A stretch of 39,135 nucleotides of DNA from positions 1 to 39,135 of the IMG/VR virus record IMGVR_UViG_3300049846_000808. One strand, written 5' to 3'. This DNA comes from a virus. Position 1 is the first letter of the stretch; each line of letters begins with the position of its first letter. Of the stretch, positions 13,244-21,649 are shown piece after piece. A program made the translations under genes and the position numbers. The notes below the pieces were generated by a model. The model had not been told where the DNA came from, ran no database searches, and saw nothing but the letters and a program-made list of their open reading frames with translations.

Positions 13244-13268
13244 GAGCTAACAATTGCGCTCAACCCCA

Positions 13269-13781
13269 CTACCTCACCCAAACCCCCAACAAGAACCCCA
13301 CCGCTATGGCCCATGCCGCGACCTTCCAGCCCTTGAGCTTTGGCTGTACAAACACAGTGTCTGTCCTGCTAATACGTAGCGTGTCTATTCTGGTAAGTAT
13401 CTTGGTGCTATCGATGTCTACAATGCCTATAAGCCTGTACACGCTGTCGTTTGCGGCACTGTCTCTAATGCCTATGGTAATCCCCTCGTAGGTGAACGTA
13501 TCAGCCGAAAGGTGATAGGTGTGTACCGTATCGGGGTTCGGGACGCTGTCGGAGGCGAACTTAATCACGTAGCGAATTTCTGGCTTTAGCTTTCTCCTTA
13601 CCGAACCGCTATCCTTCCTTGTCTCCCATCGCACTACCGTATCGCCCTGTACGTAAACAGTATCCGACTTGCCTATCTTGGCTGTTGGCGGCTTTTCGCA
13701 GGTAACGGCAGAGTAAAACAAAAGCCCCACTACTACGGCTAACAGTAGGCCAGTGGCAAGGTTGTGGCGGCGGCTACTCAT
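13269..13781 (-). CDS. Candidate spanin, anchored at both ends (170 aa)
   Basis: The N-terminus MSSRRHNLATGLLLAVVVGL, LFYSAVTC has a hydrophobic segment ending in Cys28, which could be a signal anchor or a poor lipoprotein signal (SAVTC). The central ~115 residues are Ser/Thr/Asp-rich and predicted beta (DTVYVQGDTVVRWETRK, TVHTYHLSADTFTYEGITI). A second hydrophobic segment ends the protein (KVAAWAIAVGFLLGVWVR). Envelope-spanning, beta-rich and anchored at both ends is the architecture of unimolecular spanins, which fuse inner and outer membranes. It is last in the lysis cassette, directly after the holin-like gene. Family membership is inferred from topology only. Confidence 0.55.
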   Translation of the reverse strand: MSSRRHNLATGLLLAVVVGLLFYSAVTCEKPPTAKIGKSDTVYVQGDTVVRWETRKDSGSVRRKLKPEIRYVIKFASDSVPNPDTVHTYHLSADTFTYEGITIGIRDSAANDSVYRLIGIVDIDSTKILTRIDTLRISRTDTVFVQPKLKGWKVAAWAIAVGFLLGVWVR

Positions 13782-13998
13782 TGTCGCTCTCTGTAAATAG
13801 GTTAAGCAAGACGTGGTTGAGAAACGCCGCCCCTCCTATAGCCATCGGAACCCAAGACGGCAAAGTGAAGTCAGAGAATACCGCTATCGAGGCTGTGACC
13901 ACTACGCCAGAGCCGCCTATTGCCGCCGCTATCTTTTGCAGCTTTTTGACAATCTTAGGCGTTGGGCTGTTGAATCTAGAAATGATTTGTTTTGTCAT
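13774..13998 (-). CDS. Holin-like small membrane protein (74 aa)
   Basis: From ATG 13998: a basic N-terminus (MTKQIISRFNSPTPKIVKKL), then two hydrophobic stretches, IAAAIGGSGVVVTASIAVF and LPSWVPMAIGGAAFLNHVLL, and a short acidic tail. Size and topology match class II holins. It follows the endolysin gene by 11 bp and overlaps the spanin candidate. The frame is open to 14043, overlapping the endolysin; the internal ATG is preferred. Confidence 0.6.
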   Translation of the reverse strand: MTKQIISRFNSPTPKIVKKLQKIAAAIGGSGVVVTASIAVFSDFTLPSWVPMAIGGAAFLNHVLLNLFTESDNE

Positions 13999-14009
13999 AT
14001 GTTTGTTGT

Positions 14010-14540
14010 TTATAGTGGCAACCAATTGGCTCTGTTTTCCCATCCTTTTAGGAATTTTTGCTGGCTAGGCTTGCGCGTAACTAGGCTTCTGTAAAACGCC
14101 AACTGCTCTTGCACGTAGGCCACAAGCAGTTGTTCCTCTGCATACCTCTTGCATTCGTTCAAGGTTTGCTGTCCTATCACGCCATCTATGTTTACTTTGC
14201 TTCCCAGGCGTAACAAACTTCTTTGCAGCAATATGTTGGCTCGTGCATGTCCTGTATTCACGGCAGTGTCGAACAACTTCATGGCCAATCGTTCGGTCAT
14301 CACATCGTAATAGGGCTTCCAGAAGTTGTTCCAGTAAATGTCTTCGGCCTGTGCCTTGGTCATGTTTTTGACATCGAGCGTGTCTATTTTGCCGTCTCCG
14401 TTCAAGTCTTTTTTAGCGGTTCTGAGAAACACAAGCGAAACCCCGTAATTGGTAGCACCGCCGGCGTCATCGGCTATGTTGTTGTAGCCTCCCTCGTGTG
14501 CCAGTACGTGTTGTATAGCCTTCTGAAATCTTATGGTCAT
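14010..14540 (-). CDS. Endolysin, GH108 muramidase
   Basis: 176 aa. FQKAIQHVLAHEGGYNNIAD carries the EGGY motif with catalytic Glu16 of glycoside hydrolase family 108 N-acetylmuramidases; GGATNYGVSLVFLR follows. A C-terminal PG_binding_3-like segment is suggested by GSKVNIDGVIGQQTLNECKR. Between them, DLNGDGKIDTLDVKNM (residues about 45-60) is an EF-hand/dockerin-type calcium loop inserted before the helix WNNFWKPYYD. No signal peptide is seen, so release requires the holin. ATGA overlap with the upstream membrane protein gene. Confidence 0.92.
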   Translation of the reverse strand: MTIRFQKAIQHVLAHEGGYNNIADDAGGATNYGVSLVFLRTAKKDLNGDGKIDTLDVKNMTKAQAEDIYWNNFWKPYYDVMTERLAMKLFDTAVNTGHARANILLQRSLLRLGSKVNIDGVIGQQTLNECKRYAEEQLLVAYVQEQLAFYRSLVTRKPSQQKFLKGWENRANWLPL

Positions 14541-14941
14541 GTCCGTATATGGTATTCTTTTATGAATTTCACGTCTGCCTCCAAAGTAATAATCCGCTTG
14601 CTGTGGTCTTCGTTCACCTGCTCATGCCTAACCTCTACCTCCTTCATCCTTGTCCCAACGCCTTTGACTATGTTTGCCAGCTCGTTGACGTTGTGCTTCA
14701 TCTCTCTAAACTGTGTCCTGTCTTCCTCGTGGTTCTCGACTATCTTGTATAGAACGGGGGCGACTTCTATGACCTTCCCGATGTCGTCAAGCCTTTTCGA
14801 TAGCATGGGCTTGACGAAATACCTGCCTATGAGCCATAGCGTGACCGACCCCATAACTAGGATGAACACCAATACCCACGTAATCGTTAGCAGCAAATGC
14901 CCGTTGATGGCTAGGTGTGGTATGGTGATGTCGAAGTTCAT
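14537..14941 (-). CDS. Single-TM coiled-coil protein of lysis cassette
   Basis: 134 aa from ATG 14941 (ATGA overlap with the esterase stop). A transmembrane helix (about residues 17-39, LLLTITWVLVFILVMGSVTL) is followed by long helical segments (RLDDIGKVIEVAPVLYKIVE, REMKHNVNELANIVKGVGTR) likely to form a coiled coil. It could be an auxiliary holin/antiholin or a structural tail-tip protein; position next to endolysin favours the former. Confidence 0.55.
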   Translation of the reverse strand: MNFDITIPHLAINGHLLLTITWVLVFILVMGSVTLWLIGRYFVKPMLSKRLDDIGKVIEVAPVLYKIVENHEEDRTQFREMKHNVNELANIVKGVGTRMKEVEVRHEQVNEDHSKRIITLEADVKFIKEYHIRT

Positions 14942-15786
14942 AGGCAAATCTGTTGTAGTATTTTTGATTGGTCTAGCCCGTGCGTAATCTGCCCATTCTT
15001 CGACCAGTGGATGTTGTCCGCCTCCAATGCATACGCGTCCGAATTAAGCCAAAATCCCCCTCGCAAATTGGCGCAGTTCTCCAACGCCGTCCGCACGGTC
15101 GATAAATATGGGCGCGTCCCTGCGTTGAAATTGTTGTGAATCCGCGTGACAATAGGCACTATCCTCCTGGCGGATGGATAGAACTGCCCAATGTCTTCCC
15201 TATACGCATCGAAAGTAGTGAGCCATGTGGACTCATAGGCATTGGCACAGGCAAGTATCGTGCTGTCCGATTCGCCTTGCGTCCAGAGAAATGCCCGAAC
15301 GATAGGCGTGTAGCCTGCCGTCTGCGCAAGTCGAAGGGCTGGTAATACAAAATTATACAGCGATATGTTGTACCATACAAGGCCGCTCGCGCGGGTAGAG
15401 TTAGCATTCTTTTGCCAGATGCCGTTGGCCTGAACGGTACTCCCATCGTCCACGAGCAACGAGCCTCCGTAACCCAGCTTGACAATCAGCAGTTGGCGGC
15501 CAGTAGCGTTACAGTAATCGTAGCCCAACGCGCATTCTGACCCAGAGCTTGTGAGCGAGCCTGTGCGATAGTTGTTGTTAGTGCCGTAAAACAGAGAGGG
15601 GATAGTGCCGTTGTAAGTAGCCGAAGAATCGTTGTTTTTGTAGAATATCAAGCAATTGCTTACTGTTGCGTTATATGGTGCAGGTTGCGCCCCCGAATTG
15701 TTCCCCTCGCAGTTCGATTGGCCAAACATCAAGACTACGTCTAGCGTAGTCCTGTTACGAGTACCTCTTTGGTTTTGGGGTATCAT
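14938..15786 (-). CDS. SGNH/SASA-type carbohydrate esterase
   Basis: 282 aa from ATG 15786 (ATGA overlap with upstream gene). Motifs of the sialate O-acetylesterase/CE6 SGNH family are in order: VVLMFGQSNCEGN with nucleophile Ser24; FLWTQGESDS (residues 167-175); and DNIHWS with Asp257 and His260 as the acid/base pair. These enzymes remove acetyl groups from glycans. It lies just after the LamG-like and fibre genes, so it is probably a virion receptor-modifying depolymerase that deacetylates host surface polysaccharide. No signal peptide is seen. Confidence 0.85.
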   Translation of the reverse strand: MIPQNQRGTRNRTTLDVVLMFGQSNCEGNNSGAQPAPYNATVSNCLIFYKNNDSSATYNGTIPSLFYGTNNNYRTGSLTSSGSECALGYDYCNATGRQLLIVKLGYGGSLLVDDGSTVQANGIWQKNANSTRASGLVWYNISLYNFVLPALRLAQTAGYTPIVRAFLWTQGESDSTILACANAYESTWLTTFDAYREDIGQFYPSARRIVPIVTRIHNNFNAGTRPYLSTVRTALENCANLRGGFWLNSDAYALEADNIHWSKNGQITHGLDQSKILQQICL

Positions 15787-16586
15787 AAGGCATACTTTGC
15801 TCTTGCATAAGACCACATCGCGTCCAAATACGGCTTGCCTAGGGCAGTATCGCAAAAGAAATCTTCAAATAAGTACCCTTTGAAATAGTTGGTCTGGCTG
15901 CTAACGCCGTTTGTCCTAGACCCGTAGCGAATCTTGTAGCTGTTGCTGGCGGTCGTATTGCCAGAGGTTGTCAGCTGCTGCGTAATAATCAATTGCCCAT
16001 CCACGTACAGCGTGACTGTCCCTGCCGTGTAGTTGCAGACTACTGCCATAAAATGCACGCTCGTGTTGTCGTATCCGCCAGCCTCAGCATATACCGCCGA
16101 GTCACCATCTGCACGGATGGCAAAGCCGCCCGTGTTCTTGCTGGTTGCGCGGCTAGGCACTATCTCAAGCCGACCAGTAGTCGCCGCACTGCTGTTTTGG
16201 TGTATATGGAAAATGGTCTGCTGCGTAGTGGTGGTGGTGTCCGTCTTCCTGTACACGCAGCCGTAGGTAGAGCCAGACTTATTGTTAAGCAAATCTAGCA
16301 ACCCAATGTCCATAAATTCAACCGTACCGCCTGACTGTATCGCTGGTAGGCCATTTTGCACGTTCGTGCGATACTTCCATTGGTTCGCAGACGTTAATTG
16401 CTGTGCCGAATACCCGTTGCCCGTGAAGTCGGTGAGCGTCACGAAGTTGGTATTGTCGGTTTGCGCAGCCTGCCTCCCCACGTCATGCACAAACTTGAGA
16501 TTGGGCAAAAGGTAAGGCGATTCGCCTACCACCACTATGTTGCTGCCAGATGTGATTATCTGGCTACCTGACGTTACTATCTGCAT
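15783..16586 (-). CDS. LamG/concanavalin-like adhesin
   Basis: 267 aa. The N-terminus is a short repeat-like TSGSQIITSGSNIVVVGESP; the remainder has the beta-sandwich pattern of LamG/ConA-like lectin domains (NGLPAIQSGGTVEFMDIGLL, HFMAVVCNYTAGTVTLYVDG, QLIITQQL), ending YLDAMWSYARAKYAL. It probably binds a host glycan, acting with the SGNH esterase encoded next. Gene boundaries are 1 bp from the fibre gene and a 4-bp overlap with the esterase. Confidence 0.7.
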   Translation of the reverse strand: MQIVTSGSQIITSGSNIVVVGESPYLLPNLKFVHDVGRQAAQTDNTNFVTLTDFTGNGYSAQQLTSANQWKYRTNVQNGLPAIQSGGTVEFMDIGLLDLLNNKSGSTYGCVYRKTDTTTTTQQTIFHIHQNSSAATTGRLEIVPSRATSKNTGGFAIRADGDSAVYAEAGGYDNTSVHFMAVVCNYTAGTVTLYVDGQLIITQQLTTSGNTTASNSYKIRYGSRTNGVSSQTNYFKGYLFEDFFCDTALGKPYLDAMWSYARAKYAL

Positions 16587-16587
16587 G

Positions 16588-18600
16588 TTAGTTTGAGCCT
16601 ACGTTGTAAAATGTGCTGCCTACTAGCCTAATCCTCATATACTTATATCTTGCATTCAATGTAGGGTTAACCACCCCAGAGACCGTTCCAGACAGGGTTA
16701 CAGTGCCGCCAGCCGAGATGTCGTTGATGATTTCTTTTACCTCCCCGTTTTGGAAATTGGAAAGCGCAATGGTCACTGCCGCCGTTACTACCAATACCGT
16801 ATCCGTTGCCTGTGTAGTGTCTGTCGCGCCTGTACTTCTGGTAGGGTTGGTGACAGGGAGGCTTGAGATAGCAACAGCCTTCCCTATGGGGTTGCGCGTG
16901 GCCGTCCCAGCTACTTGGCAAGAGTACCTGTATTTTAATCCATCTGTCAAGTTTGTCCCCTCCCACAATTGCCCAGCAAGGAGATTAGAAATCCCTGTTT
17001 TTGTGTCCCCAGACCATCCACTTTCGGTGTTCAATGCCGTTTGCACAGTACTATCTGTCACCAGCATCGATTGCCTACTGCCGCTGTTGATCATGTTGTA
17101 CGTTACGACATTGGGCTGTATTGTAGATGTGCCGCCAGCGTCTATATTCACGTCTCCACTTGCAAGTATCCCCGTACCGTCATTTACCGTCCAGTACAGC
17201 GTAGTTGCATCACATTCGTAATACACGAAATATCTAGCCCCGTTGTTGGCGGGCAAGGCGATACTGCCAATAGTAGTCCCTGTCCCCTTTCGGTAGTCGG
17301 TAAACGAAGCTGGCAATGTCATAATAACGGCACTTGCCGTGTTCATGGTCACGATTAGTGTCGCAGCGCATCCGCTCTTCACGTTTGTTAGGCCAAGGGT
17401 GAAATTCCCTGTGACCGTCAGTTTAGCTAGAGGCAACTGCTTGTTTTGGTTGTCCCAAGTGACAGTCGAGCCGAAAGTGAGCGAAGTGAACGTCTCGGCA
17501 CTCACTGGCGTAAATCCGAGCGCAGCAGCCACATCCGCAGAAATTAGGGTTATAGCCCCTATGCGTCCATTAAACGAGCTAATGGCATCGGTGTTGTCGA
17601 TTTTGTTCCACGCAGTTCCGTTGTAAACAGCCCAGTCGCCAACCACCCAATCGGTAATGCCGTCAAGATTGGTAGCCCCTGAGACGCTTACTATATAGTA
17701 ATATCCTTTTGTCCCAACGCCACTCGCCAATGAAGGGTTATTGGTACTTGCGTTCCACACACCTTGGTAAGCCAACTGTCCAAGAACGGCATCTGGAAGA
17801 TAGGTTGTATCTATCTTGCTCGATGCATTAAGTGGCGTATATCCGTTAGCTGCTCCTTTGTTTGCCGCATTTTCTGGCGTGTACCCAAGGGCGTTTTGCT
17901 TTCCAGCAGATAATGCATTTATCTGGCCTTGCGCCTTGCTAAAGCCAGACTGCACAGTATCGCCAGTCGCAATTGCTGAATTATTAGGCGTGATAGTGCC
18001 AACCACAGATGTTGTAGGGTCAAACGATTCTCCTCCACTTGCAGTAGAACTAATGACATATGGGGCTTCTTGTGTGCCACTGCCCGTAATAGTAACGTTG
18101 CTGCCAGCCGAAATTAATCCGTTTATCGAAGTAGCTGCGGCCTCAATCGTAATCCACTCGCCTTTTTCGTTGAGGAACTTCTCTTCGTCCCCAGTTGTGC
18201 TAATGCCTATACACTCTTTAACATCCGCACATGTCAATATTTGTGGCAGAGTAGGACTAGGAGTAGTTGCTGTTTGGCCTGTAACTGTTAACTGAAATTG
18301 CCCAAGATAGGTCGCGTTTTCAGGCGCAAGATTAACTATCCCTGATTGCCCGTATACATCAACTTCCCAATTGCCACTATATACCAAGTCGACCTCTGCA
18401 TTTGCTGGTACGGCAGCCCCATAGCCATTAGTGTCGGCAATATCAGCAATGAAGTAACGCGTCCCAGCTACTATTGGGGTTAATATCGCTTTCTGGACAG
18501 CCGAGTTAAGAACATTGCGGAATACCAGTAGGTAGAACGAATGCCCACTGTATTGCAACCGCCACCTTCTCGTAGTGCCTATCTGTAAGACCTGATTCAT
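16588..18600 (-). CDS. Phage fibre-like protein (670 aa)
   Basis: The N-terminal ~130 residues look like a particle-attachment domain (RRWRLQYSGHSFYLLVFRN). A linker ending SAGSNVTITGSGTQEAPYVI leads to fibre-type repeats: SAGKQNALGYTPENAANKG and GYTPLNASSKIDTTYLPD, common in tail fibres and head fibres. Mid-region TDWVVGDWAVYNGTAWNKID is also widespread in phage fibres. The C-terminal part is Thr/Ala-rich beta sequence. It overlaps the connector gene by 4 bp. Position after portal and connector leaves open whether it is a head or tail fibre. Confidence 0.7.
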   Translation of the reverse strand: MNQVLQIGTTRRWRLQYSGHSFYLLVFRNVLNSAVQKAILTPIVAGTRYFIADIADTNGYGAAVPANAEVDLVYSGNWEVDVYGQSGIVNLAPENATYLGQFQLTVTGQTATTPSPTLPQILTCADVKECIGISTTGDEEKFLNEKGEWITIEAAATSINGLISAGSNVTITGSGTQEAPYVISSTASGGESFDPTTSVVGTITPNNSAIATGDTVQSGFSKAQGQINALSAGKQNALGYTPENAANKGAANGYTPLNASSKIDTTYLPDAVLGQLAYQGVWNASTNNPSLASGVGTKGYYYIVSVSGATNLDGITDWVVGDWAVYNGTAWNKIDNTDAISSFNGRIGAITLISADVAAALGFTPVSAETFTSLTFGSTVTWDNQNKQLPLAKLTVTGNFTLGLTNVKSGCAATLIVTMNTASAVIMTLPASFTDYRKGTGTTIGSIALPANNGARYFVYYECDATTLYWTVNDGTGILASGDVNIDAGGTSTIQPNVVTYNMINSGSRQSMLVTDSTVQTALNTESGWSGDTKTGISNLLAGQLWEGTNLTDGLKYRYSCQVAGTATRNPIGKAVAISSLPVTNPTRSTGATDTTQATDTVLVVTAAVTIALSNFQNGEVKEIINDISAGGTVTLSGTVSGVVNPTLNARYKYMRIRLVGSTFYNVGSN

Positions 18601-19145
18601 TGTTGATTGTCAAATAATTTACCTGTATTTCTTTCGGTCAAATTCGGTTTGGCTGCGGCTCTCCCTACGTTGCCAATGCCTAGCGTGAGCCTACTCTCGC
18701 CAACGCAAGACGTAAGCCCGTAAACGCTGAGGTTGTCGTTGAGATATACTTCTAGCTTGCGCACATATATCTGTGCGTCTGCATCTGACTGCCCAATCAT
18801 TGTCTTTATCTGCTCAACAGTAGGAGGCTCGGCCATGTCGTCACGCATGAGCCTAATGCCTTTTTCTGTCGCCTCTAACATGTTTATCGCCAAGTACCTC
18901 GAATAGCTCTTGAACACAATTACAGGCTTGACATACTCTAGCAATGTCGAGTAGTCGGGGGTAAGTGTATCGTCTGTGACCTGCGTAATTAGCTCCTGAT
19001 AAACAGGAGTAGTTAACAGTGGCTCGATAAATGCCTCCTGCACAATCCTAAGGTGTGGCTGCATCTTGCCGCTGTCATTATATAGGCTAAACGCAACCCT
19101 GTCGCGATAGTCCTGAAAGGTAGCCAGTGCTATAAACGTACTCAT
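18597..19145 (-). CDS. Head-tail connector-like protein (182 aa)
   Basis: Mostly helical, with FIALATFQDYRDRVAFSLYN, AFIEPLLTTPVYQELITQV, YVKPVIVFKSYSRYLAINML, RDDMAEPP. This resembles the DUF6712-type connector/adaptor proteins of Bacteroidota phages. The gene is coupled to the portal gene (ATGA), as expected for a protein that docks under the portal ring. Confidence 0.6.
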   Translation of the reverse strand: MSTFIALATFQDYRDRVAFSLYNDSGKMQPHLRIVQEAFIEPLLTTPVYQELITQVTDDTLTPDYSTLLEYVKPVIVFKSYSRYLAINMLEATEKGIRLMRDDMAEPPTVEQIKTMIGQSDADAQIYVRKLEVYLNDNLSVYGLTSCVGESRLTLGIGNVGRAAAKPNLTERNTGKLFDNQQ

Positions 19146-20722
19146 ACTATCCCTATGTTTTTAAGCATCAATTTTTTTCTAGGCATACATTGCCCACTAG
19201 CTGCTGGCATGTCTTTTAATTGCATTATCTTTTCGGCTTTCGCCAGCAACTGCATTGCCCATCGTGCCTCAACTAACCCCCAATCCTTTTTGTTTAGGTT
19301 TAGCAATTGCAACACCCTATCCGAGTAAATGCGACCGCTGCCAAGGCTCTTGGCGCAAGGAGTGTCGAGCCACTTGGCCAGCTCCGTGTAGGTCATGTTG
19401 AAGAGTCGGTAAAAGCGTTCGTAAGTAGCCGCAATGTCGGTCACTTGATTGAAAGGCATACTGTCTTGCTCTGGGTCGTCTGCTAAAGGGTCGGCGACTT
19501 CTACCTCCACTGTGATGCCGTAATTATCTTCTATCCAGTCGTACTTCGCATCCACAGGCAGGGCATCCCATACCTTGTCGGGCAATTCAAACGCGTATGA
19601 AAGCGGCTTAATCTTGATTTCACTTGGTATAATGCCCAGCGCGTTCCCTTCAAAAAGTTTTTGGTACTGCTGCTCGAGCCAGCTATGATAATAGCTAACT
19701 CGCTGCTGCAACATGTCTATCGCGTTTTGCAACAAATTGTTCTGGCCAAGACTACTGCCAAGGTCTGCGCCAAGCAGGACGGGATGCACCCCGAACGCCC
19801 TACCAATCGAAAGCAGTAGCTGCGTACTAACCGAGTCGCCAAGTTTGTCGTTGTAATTACTCGGGAATGCCTCTATTTTAGGAGCTGCCTCAGCAGACTT
19901 TACCCAGAACACCATTGTCGAGCCTGCGGCCTCTACGCCTTGGTTCTCCTGCATCGCCTCGTTAAACAGCTCTTCACGGGTCTTGTAAATTGCCTTTCCT
20001 TCGCTGTCAATACCAACCTGTATCTTCTCGTCCTTATCGCCTATTACGGTCATTAGGTTGGATTGAAAGAACCCATTATCAATGAGCCTATCGCGGAAAG
20101 TAGTTAGTCGACCGTCTGCGGTTATATCGTTTATTGCGGCGTAGTATTGTGGGACAGGGTAGAATCGATTATTTATGCGCGTAAGTGCCGCCCAGAATAT
20201 CTGGCCTTTAAAGTCTGCCCCAAGGGTATTGATTTGTTCCTGCGCAGCCATCTGGTCAAAAACAGGGTAGGCCACTGTTTTATCCTTTTTAAAATCAGAT
20301 GTCCCAAAGAACGGGTTATAGTGGATGTGCCTAACCTGCCCGTTTTCGTCAGGCAATTCTAATCGGCAATTCTCGAAAGGCACATGCTCGTAGCTTATCG
20401 GCTTCCCGTTGCTATTGTATCTGACTAAGACAGCAATACCACAAAGACAACCAAAGTCTTCTACTAGTTTCCCGTGCAATCCTGCAAGCGTCTGTTTCTC
20501 GCCAACAACAACCTTGCCTATGTCTTCGGCCGTAAAACCTTCTCCGCCAATGTACTTTGTCAGTATGTCTAGCGCGGCCTGTGCGGTTGGGCTAGAGTAA
20601 ACAGCCTCCGTAAGCCGTTGAGGGAAGTCGTTGTCGTTGCCGTACTTGACAATATTGGTGCTTTTATCCTTGCGACCCTCTGGGGCTTGCCCTCGCCACA
20701 AATTAAGTATCTTGTATAACAC
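19142..20722 (-). CDS. Portal protein
   Basis: 526 aa, a typical portal length. Starts at GTG 20722 inside the end of the glycosyltransferase gene (20-bp overlap). Features include RLTEAVYSSPTAQAALDILT near the N-terminus, GCLCGIAVLVRYNSNGKPIS and FENCRLELPDENGQVRHIHY (clip/wing), and SIGRAFGVHPVLLGADLGSS LG-type crown-stem sequence (about residues 313-333), which is characteristic of portals. It would form the dodecameric DNA entry ring at one capsid vertex. Unusually, it lies about 5 kb downstream of the capsid gene, separated by sugar-modifying genes. Confidence 0.82.
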   Translation of the reverse strand: MLYKILNLWRGQAPEGRKDKSTNIVKYGNDNDFPQRLTEAVYSSPTAQAALDILTKYIGGEGFTAEDIGKVVVGEKQTLAGLHGKLVEDFGCLCGIAVLVRYNSNGKPISYEHVPFENCRLELPDENGQVRHIHYNPFFGTSDFKKDKTVAYPVFDQMAAQEQINTLGADFKGQIFWAALTRINNRFYPVPQYYAAINDITADGRLTTFRDRLIDNGFFQSNLMTVIGDKDEKIQVGIDSEGKAIYKTREELFNEAMQENQGVEAAGSTMVFWVKSAEAAPKIEAFPSNYNDKLGDSVSTQLLLSIGRAFGVHPVLLGADLGSSLGQNNLLQNAIDMLQQRVSYYHSWLEQQYQKLFEGNALGIIPSEIKIKPLSYAFELPDKVWDALPVDAKYDWIEDNYGITVEVEVADPLADDPEQDSMPFNQVTDIAATYERFYRLFNMTYTELAKWLDTPCAKSLGSGRIYSDRVLQLLNLNKKDWGLVEARWAMQLLAKAEKIMQLKDMPAASGQCMPRKKLMLKNIGIV

Positions 20723-21443
20723 GCGTCAGATTGTAGTAATCTGGCACTAAGATAGTAGGTTGCCCTTTGAAATATAGGGGGTTAGTTATACTAGCTCTGA
20801 TTGAGTTGCATTCTTCTGCAACGTTGTAGTTGACTTTCGCAGAACTGTTCTTGAGCTTACGTTCGATGTCTTTGCGGACAAATGTGTAGTGGTGCATCGT
20901 GCCAACACAGATAGCATTGCGCGTTTCTGGTTTACGGGTGGGGTCTACCAGCACGGGATATAGGCTTCTAACACCAGATTTTACACATATGTTAGTGATG
21001 AACGGAACAAACAAGCCAGAAGTACCTATCTTATGGGTAGGCGTGAGGTACTCGTCTATCAAGCAATAAGTACTTTCGTAGCCTGAGCTTAGATAGTCAA
21101 TTGCTTTATCGAATGTGCTAGGCTCGTGCATCTCATCACAATCGATGTGCATATAGTGGGTTGCGCCAAGTGCTTTGGCAGCCGCATAGCCTAAAGCGCG
21201 TTTGTTTGTCTCGTTTATCACCCCGTTAAGCCGTTCAGGCGAGACATACGGCGCGAATTGTATCAGTTCATCAATACCCGTAATTTTTGACACCTCTTCT
21301 TCTAGCCCTTCGAGGTCTTCGCCCCAATTGCTTTGCCTTTGCCAGACAACTATAATCGCATGCACGTGCTTTCTGATGCTATCAATAGAGGATTGCAAAA
21401 GCTCCACCCCATCCCATACGCTGTATATTGCTGCGATTTTCAT
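20703..21443 (-). CDS. Glycosyltransferase, GT-A type (246 aa)
   Basis: From ATG 21443: MKIAAIYSVWDGVELLQSSI is a GT2-like nucleotide-sugar-binding start, and YMHIDCDEMHEP (residues 98-108) supplies the DxD metal site (DCDE). The C-terminal half contains RNAICVGTMHHYTFVRKD. It is the last of a run of sugar-modifying genes linked by ATGA overlaps. It probably glycosylates a virion protein or a host surface sugar; acceptor unknown. Confidence 0.75.
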   Translation of the reverse strand: MKIAAIYSVWDGVELLQSSIDSIRKHVHAIIVVWQRQSNWGEDLEGLEEEVSKITGIDELIQFAPYVSPERLNGVINETNKRALGYAAAKALGATHYMHIDCDEMHEPSTFDKAIDYLSSGYESTYCLIDEYLTPTHKIGTSGLFVPFITNICVKSGVRSLYPVLVDPTRKPETRNAICVGTMHHYTFVRKDIERKLKNSSAKVNYNVAEECNSIRASITNPLYFKGQPTILVPDYYNLTRVIQDT

Positions 21444-21649
21444 TGCCAGTATCCTTTTTGGCATTTGGATAGTAACGTTGCCGTTTTGCTTTTTATCGGG
21501 CAAAAGCATAACGTACAAACATTTGCTGTGTTGTAAGTACAGCCTTTGCATATCTCTCGGCGAGAACGTATTAGCTTGCTGTTACGCCCTACGACAAGGC
21601 AGCCCCACCAGCCGTCTAGTACTGTTATAATATACTTGGCTAGTTTCAT
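21440..21649 (-). CDS. Small Cys-rich zinc-binding-type protein (69 aa)
   Basis: From ATG 21649 (ATGA overlap). The N-terminus is amphipathic (MKLAKYIITVLDGWWGC), then ICKGCTYNTANVCTLCFCP with Cys34, 37, 45, 48 and 50, and Cys63 near the end (SKCQKGYW). The C-x2-C-x7-C-x2-C-x-C pattern suggests a metal-binding knuckle. Its place in the middle of glycosyltransferase genes suggests an accessory or carrier role, but function is not known. Confidence 0.65.
   Translation of the reverse strand: MKLAKYIITVLDGWWGCLVVGRNSKLIRSRREICKGCTYNTANVCTLCFCPIKSKTATLLSKCQKGYWQ

Noticed and set aside
13244-13268. Bidirectional terminator between convergent blocks
   Set aside because: Only a weak GAGC/GCTC pairing and no T-tract on either strand; recorded instead as an attC-like half site.
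16613-17221. Long plus-strand open frame opposite the fibre gene
   Set aside because: Composition is that of an antisense of a Thr/Ala-rich gene, with no promoter or neighbours in that direction.
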